A stretch of 7,467 bases of DNA from Methanobacteriota archaeon (GTDB lineage Archaea > Altiarchaeota > Altiarchaeia > IMC4 > QMZM01). The stretch is taken from contig JAKFXM010000213.1 in assembly GCA_021731385.1 (NCBI GenBank), positions 1-7,467 on the forward strand, given 5' to 3'. The notes under the pieces are model-generated. The model made no database searches. It was not told where the DNA came from and worked only from the letters and a program-made list of their open reading frames with translations. The position numbers and the translations under genes were made by a program. This document shows, piece by piece, positions 1 to 4,900 of this stretch. How positions within the stretch are numbered: position 1 is the first letter of the stretch; every line of letters begins with the position of its first letter.

Positions 1-881
1 TCTTCCAGCATAGTATCAAGTTCAACTACTCCACCTCGCGGTTTCACTTCATGGAAGAATTCTATTCTCCTGTTTTCAATCCTCCCAGCCGGCTTTGAAT
101 TTACGGTTTTGAATGCATCCCTCCTGCTCGAGTGGAATTTCCTGACCTTTGTTGCCGGGTGTATTAATGTAGCATTGTCGGAACCATTAGCATGCATTAC
201 AACATATACCCCAGAAAGATTTCCATTAGCTGCAAGATATACAGAGTTAATAAGATTAACTGCAGCATCACTACTTCCCCTATCAGAACTTCTTTGCGCA
301 CCAGTTAAAATAACAGGAATCGGGCTTTTAAGCATGAACGCTAAAGCAGAGGAGGTATAACCCATAGTATCTGTTCCATGGGTAATTACAATTCCATCAA
401 CACCCTCCCGTATCTCATCTGCAGTTGCTTTTGCAATCTTAATCCAGTCTTGAGGGACAATATTCTCGGAAAATTTATTAAGAATCTGCACCCCTCTAAT
501 ATTTGCAATTTCTTTTAGTTCCGGAATTGCAGAAATTAATTCCTCTGCCGTGAATGCAGAATGAACCCCACCAGTTATGTAATCTACCCTGCTTGCTATG
601 GTTCCTCCAGTAGCGATTATTGACACGGTCTTCGGTCTTCTGTCTTCTGTTTTCGGTCTACTTGGCAGGCTTAATTCCCTCCCTTCTAATTCCTTTTCAA
701 TAACCCTTATCCCCTCTATCTTATCCCTTTTTATTCCTATGTTATATCCGTTTAAAAGTTTTATTACCAAATGTCTGTCATCCGCTAATTCAGGTCTTTC
801 CATAAGAATTCCCTGGAATTTCCCATCGACAGTTTTGACCTCTATAGTGTCCCCCGGGTTTGCTTTGATATACTCTTTCAT
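1..881 (-). CDS. gatD: Glu-tRNA(Gln) amidotransferase subunit D, C-terminus cut by the window edge
   Basis: GatD is the asparaginase-like subunit of the archaeal GatDE complex. It releases ammonia from Gln or Asn, and GatE uses it to convert Glu-tRNA(Gln) to Gln-tRNA(Gln) in the cytoplasm. I translated 293 codons with no stop from the ATG at 881; the family is usually a little over 400 residues, so roughly the last third is missing. Residues 1-70 form the small N-terminal domain typical of GatD, which separates it from plain asparaginases. A linker (71-85) follows, then the asparaginase fold: TGGTIA at 91-96 (nucleophile T94), THGTDT at 168-173 (T170, D171), LTGAQR at 192-197 and VRKFHSSRRDAF at 246-257. 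K248 aligns with the asparaginase catalytic lysine, so all four catalytic residues are present. No clear Shine-Dalgarno site precedes the ATG, so translation may be leaderless or coupled to the gene ending 28 bases upstream. The linker contains a heptamer DNA repeat. gatE is not in the window. Confidence 0.95.
   Translation of the reverse strand, partial: MKEYIKANPGDTIEVKTVDGKFQGILMERPELADDRHLVIKLLNGYNIGIKRDKIEGIRVIEKELEGRELSLPSRPKTEDRRPKTVSIIATGGTIASRVDYITGGVHSAFTAEELISAIPELKEIANIRGVQILNKFSENIVPQDWIKIAKATADEIREGVDGIVITHGTDTMGYTSSALAFMLKSPIPVILTGAQRSSDRGSSDAAVNLINSVYLAANGNLSGVYVVMHANGSDNATLIHPATKVRKFHSSRRDAFKTVNSKPAGRIENRRIEFFHEVKPRGGVVELDTMLE
626..660. repeat. Five tandem 7-base units in the gatD linker
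   Basis: The plus strand reads CGGTCTT, CGGTCTT, CTGTCTT, CTGTTTT, CGGTCTA without gaps. On the coding strand this gives the charged peptide RPKTEDRRPKT (about residues 75-85), exactly between the N-terminal domain and the asparaginase domain. Seven is not a multiple of three, so only groups of three units preserve frame when copy number changes. The placement in a linker suggests a tolerated insertion or expansion. Confidence 0.8.
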
Positions 882-898
882 CAGATCGTTAACTTATT

Positions 899-906
899 GT
901 TATAAA
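899..906 (-). promoter_or_regulatory. Possible TATA box for gatD
   Basis: The minus strand reads TTTATAAC, centred about 22 bases before the gatD ATG. The same octamer occurs before the chosen start of the upstream secreted-protein gene. The distance is slightly short for a leaderless transcript, since archaeal boxes usually lie about 26 bases before the transcription start. Co-transcription from upstream is an equally good explanation for gatD. Confidence 0.3.
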
Positions 907-909
907 AAC

Positions 910-1872
910 TCAGAATAACCAACCAAAAAGGCCAAATACCCCAAATTCGGCTTTAGAAACCGACTCCAATCGCACATTTTCCTCTTCTAACAACCTGATA
1001 TGTCCCTCAAGAAGAGGGTTTAATTCATCATCAGTTTCATTTTCTATATTCCTTAATTCTTCTATCATCCTTTTATTACTGGATATATCAGCATCTATCT
1101 CCTTTGCAGAATTCTTATCCCCCCCAAAGAGAAATCTTGTTATGAAATTCCTACCCCTGATCCTTTCCTCTACCCTTCTGCTTTTTTCCAGAGATGTATC
1201 AATCTTTTTTGCAATTTCAGATACCTTCCCCCCAATGCTTTCATTACTGATTAATATAGAAATATCCTCTAAATTCTGCACATATTGCCCAATGTGGCGG
1301 AGAAGCTTTGCTTCTCCGACATATGTCCGAGCGACTTCGTCGCTCGGCCACATTCTTAGTCCGGGCTTACCTGTTGCATTAATAGTTTTATTTATCTCCT
1401 GAAATTTCTCCCTTATTCTCTCAATATTTCTGATTCTGACTTCTATGCTGGCATTACTCGGCTTCCCTTGGGTTATGCTCCAATTCAGTCCGGGAGGAAA
1501 ACCTTCCTTACCATGTTCTATATCCTCTGTTTCATTTATCCCCTTTTTTGTCTTATTCTCTTCACCCCTTCCTTTTAATCCATCTGTTTCATTTATTTCC
1601 CTACCCTTTGTCTTCTCCTTATTCACACCTTCCCCTGTCTTGTTCTCCCTTTCTTTCAAAGCTTTTGTCTCATTCTCTTTTCTTTCTGCTACCTTTTCCC
1701 CATTCCCCGTTCCTGTTTCATTTCCCTTATAACCAATAGGCAGTATCACAGTACCTGAAGATATTCTCCCATCATCTTGCTGCTTATCCTTTCCCTCCGC
1801 CGAAAGAACAAATGGCATAAAAATAACCATAAATATAGCAGAGAGTGCAATTATCGAAATTATCTTTTTCAT
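910..1872 (-). CDS. Secreted, sequon-rich coiled-coil protein of unknown function
   Basis: I do not recognise a named family. The frame is open from 1911, but I prefer the ATG at 1872 (320 residues). It follows GAGGGA, gives a classic signal peptide (MKKIISI, a hydrophobic core, probable cleavage after LSA near residue 25), and a TTTATAAC box lies at a fitting distance upstream. Residues 49-122 are low-complexity K/E/N/G/T sequence. The protein holds twelve N-X-S/T sequons (for example NETG, NKTG, NWSI, NATG), fitting an archaeal exported glycoprotein. The C-terminal half is predicted helical coiled coil (about 143-170 and 197-307) interrupted by FLFGGD near 247-252, and the protein ends in FGVFGLFGWLF. 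That tail pattern recalls uncharacterised proteins of DPANN and other uncultured archaea, from memory only. Residues 173-194 are encoded by a double-hairpin repeat. The stop lies 28 bases before gatD, so the two may share a transcript. Confidence 0.75.
   Translation of the reverse strand: MKKIISIIALSAIFMVIFMPFVLSAEGKDKQQDDGRISSGTVILPIGYKGNETGTGNGEKVAERKENETKALKERENKTGEGVNKEKTKGREINETDGLKGRGEENKTKKGINETEDIEHGKEGFPPGLNWSITQGKPSNASIEVRIRNIERIREKFQEINKTINATGKPGLRMWPSDEVARTYVGEAKLLRHIGQYVQNLEDISILISNESIGGKVSEIAKKIDTSLEKSRRVEERIRGRNFITRFLFGGDKNSAKEIDADISSNKRMIEELRNIENETDDELNPLLEGHIRLLEEENVRLESVSKAEFGVFGLFGWLF
1291..1354. repeat. Double-hairpin palindromic element inside the secreted-protein gene (ATGT/ACAT feet)
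   Basis: Almost every base can pair. An outer stem AATGTGG (1291-1297) pairs with CCACATT (1348-1354). Inside are hairpin 1, CGGAGAAGC/GCTTCTCCG (1298-1306 with 1310-1318, loop TTT), a palindromic spacer ACATATGT (1319-1326), and hairpin 2, CCGAGCGAC/GTCGCTCGG (1327-1335 with 1339-1347, loop TTC). The reading frame stays open through the element on the minus strand, adding about 21 residues that include DEVARTYVGEAKLL. A second copy of the same scaffold with different arms lies at 7328-7392. Confidence 0.9.
1526..1639 (-). repeat. Imperfect 57-base (19-residue) tandem repeat in the low-complexity region
   Basis: TCTGTTTCATTTAT occurs at 1526 and again at 1583, exactly 57 bases apart. The bases after each copy are similar but diverged. 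In the protein this gives two INETD/INETED blocks 19 residues apart, each preceded by a G/N/K-rich stretch. It probably arose by duplication within a sequon-rich linker. Confidence 0.55.
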
Positions 1873-1900
1873 TCCCTCAATTATATTTAATACATCATTC

Positions 1901-1908
1901 GTTATAAA
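1901..1908 (-). promoter_or_regulatory. Possible TATA box for the secreted-protein gene
   Basis: The minus strand reads TTTATAAC, centred about 32 bases before the ATG at 1872. That predicts a transcript starting only a few bases before the ATG. The octamer is identical to the one before gatD. Because it would overlap codons of the longer 1911 start, it also argues for the shorter start. Confidence 0.4.
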
Positions 1909-1926
1909 CATAAAAATTCATAACAC

Positions 1927-1937
1927 TTTTATTAAAG
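1927..1937 (+). promoter_or_regulatory. Possible TATA box for nrdD
   Basis: TTTTATTAAAG is centred about 47 bases before the nrdD ATG. It predicts a start of transcription near 1958 and a leader of about 20 bases carrying the ribosome binding site. This is the best AT-rich candidate in a short divergent region, but the match is weak. Confidence 0.3.
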
Positions 1938-1969
1938 CACCACCAATTAATTACTGGAAAAATTTTTCT

Positions 1970-1974
1970 GGTGA
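1970..1974 (+). promoter_or_regulatory. Ribosome binding site of nrdD
   Basis: GGTGA lies four bases before the ATG at 1979 and is a typical archaeal Shine-Dalgarno core. It fixes the start upstream of the hairpin array, so the array is translated rather than being a leader. No in-frame ATG occurs again until residue 125, inside the first ATP cone. Confidence 0.75.
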
Positions 1975-1978
1975 CATC

Positions 1979-4900
1979 ATGATAGAAAATACAATTCTTA
2001 ACAAGAAAAATTTTGCACCCAAAAAATTTCCAAAGGAAATTTTTGGGCCCATTGAGCCTAAAGGCTCAATCGGGAAGCAAAATTTTTGTGCCCGAAAAAC
2101 TGCAAAGCAGTTTTTGGGCCCAATTTCGCAAAGCGAAATTCGGGCCCAATCAGAAAGTTATAAACTTTCTGATTCGGGTGAAAATTCAGGAATAAAGGTC
2201 AAGAAAAAGAATTCCATTGATACCTTTGATACTGATGAAATAATCAGAAATTGCATAAGTGCCGGTGCACCACTGCCCGTTGCATCAGGTGTTGCAAAAG
2301 AAATAATAACAAGCATCCGTGATGGAATAACCGTGCAGGAGATACGTTCTATGATATATGCCTCTCTGTTTAAGATAAATCCAAAAATTGCAGAGCAGTA
2401 CAAATACTTACAGAAATACAAATCCCAACTGATGATTAGAACCTCTAAGACAACATTAGACAGATTCGATAGAAATAAAATTGTCGGGTCTCTAATAAAG
2501 GAAACAACAATCAAACAGCAAAAAGCAGAATTTATCGCAAGAGAGGTTGAACGGGAACTTGGAAGATTAAGATTGAATTATGTAACCGCACCACTTATAA
2601 GGGAAATTGTTAATGTAAAACTGCTTGAGCATGGTCTGGAGAAGGAAAGGGCCCAGTATACAAGGCTTGGTATGCCGGTATATGATGTCAAAAATCTTAT
2701 CGACAGGGGCTCAAAAGAGAATGCAAATCTGCAATATAACCCTGAGTCGGTCCATAAACTGATGGCAGACCAGATATCTAAGGAATATGCGTTGATAAAT
2801 CTTCTTCCGATAGAACTTGCAGATGCGCATATGGCAGGAGAAATTCATATACATGACCTGGATTACTTCATAAGGCCCTTCTGCTTTAGTCACGACATAA
2901 GGTTCTTCCTGAAAAACGGTTTTAAGGCAGACGGTGTTGGAAATCACACCGCCGTTGCAGGGCCTGCAAAAAGACCAGAGGTGGCATTTTTGCATGCTGC
3001 AAAGGTTCTTGCTGCATCACAGACAAATTGCGCTGGCGGCCAGGGTTTTAGTTATTTCAATACATTCCTCGCCCCCTATATCTCAGGTATGGAATACAAA
3101 AAGATAAAGCAACTGGCACAGATGTTTATCTATGAGTTAAGTGTTGATGGAGAGGAAAAGATACCTATTTTAGATAATAACGAATTTAAAATTATTAAAA
3201 TTGGGGAGTTTGTAGATAAAATTGTTAATAACTCAAGAGAAGTAATCAGAAGGGGGGATAGTGAAATTGTAAAATTAGTTAGTAGCTATAAGGTCTTGAG
3301 TTTTGATAAAAATGGTATAATTAGATTTTTACCAATAACTGGTGTTTCTAAACATAAAGCATCAGAACTTTATGAAGTAACTACTAAGTTCGGTAAAAAA
3401 GTCAAGGTTACTAAATATCATTCCCTATTTACATTTGATGGAAAGGGGATAGTTCCAATAAGGGTTGAAAAACTGAAGGAGGAAGATTATGTGGTTGGGA
3501 TAAAAAATATTTCTGTTTCTCTGGATAGAAATACTATAGATCTCTATGATGAACTGTGTAAATTAAACAGGGATGAATTAAGGATTACAAATTTAGGTAA
3601 GTTGATAGAATTCTTAGGTGATAATTCAAGGGAACTTGGAGACTCCTGGCACGTGAATCAACTACTGGATGGTAAAAGGACAATAAGCTTTGGAAAGTTA
3701 AGAAAATTGGTTGAGAAGTATAATATCCCCTCTAAGATAATTGATGAACTCTCAGTAACATCATCCACTTATTCTAAAAAGAAATATTATCTTCCACTCA
3801 AACTTCTGATTTCTGATGAATTTCTAAGGTTGATAGGATACTATCTTGCAGAGGGTTATACAAATAAAGGGGATGAGGGTATGGGTATTGGTTTAGGAAT
3901 AGATCACGATCAAACAATAAAGGATGACGTAAGATTCTGTGTGAAAAAAGTTTTTATGGCAGAAGCATATGAGGCAGAGAAATGGAATCTGCGTTTTGGA
4001 GGAAAATTAGGGGTCATATTATTTAGGGATATCCTAAGAATTGGTGAATCAGCAATTAGTAAAAAACTTCCTGATTGGATTTTAATGCTACCAAATAATA
4101 AGTTAAAGGAAGTTTTAATGTCATATGTTACTAGTGATGGTTTTGTATCTGATGCTAGATTAGTAGGTATCTCAACTTCTAGTAGAGATCTCTTAGACCA
4201 ATTAAGGTTTATGTTCTTAAGGTTTGGAATTATTACCAGACATAATATCCTCAGACTTAAGGGTGAAAAATTAAAAATAAGAGGAAGAGAAACAAAGGCA
4301 AATGCCGACTCACATACGCTCTATATTACAGATATGAACTCTGCTTTTAAGTATCTGGAAGAAATAGGTTTTGTTAATTATAAATCTGAAAGGTTGCTCA
4401 ATATATTAAATTTGAAGGGCATACCTCAAACCCCCGAATATATGCTCGCACCAGTTAACGGCAGGATGGTTAATATAAATACACTAACCTGTAATCCATT
4501 GAAACATGACATATCACTAGAGAAGGTGATAAAGATAGAGAAATTAAATACCGAGAAATATGTATATGACTTAGAAGTAGAAGAAACACAGAATTTCTGT
4601 ACTATGAGTGGATTAGGACTGCATAACTCCCAGATGTATGTGGCCCGCGGAGGCCAGACCGTTTTCTCAAGCATAGACTGTGATATCTCTGTTCCAGAGC
4701 AATTCAGAGATATTCCGGCAGTTCTTCCCGGGGGTAATGTCAAGGATTCTGTAACCTATTCTGATTTTGAAGATGAGACGAGGATGCTTTTCAATGCAAT
4801 CGTTGATGTCTATCTGGATGGCGATTACATAGGAAAGCCCTTCAATTTCCCGAAATTTGAGGTTCAGGTGCATCCCGATAACATTAAAAAGGGAGAGCAT

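Noticed and set aside
109..918. Plus-strand open frames at 109-360 and 598-918
   Set aside because: Both lie opposite the clear gatD frame, which contains all catalytic motifs.
1291..1354. Integron attC site or tRNA-like gene
   Set aside because: No GTTRRRY core site, integrase or gene cassette is visible, and no anticodon or T arm features are present.
1142..1739. Several plus-strand open frames opposite the secreted-protein gene
   Set aside because: They are Ser/Phe/Leu/Pro-rich shadows of the purine-rich coding strand, without a ribosome binding site or recognisable domains.
2006..2180. CRISPR array
   Set aside because: There are no long identical direct repeats with unique spacers; the constant parts are only 3-7 bases and the variable parts are themselves palindromes.
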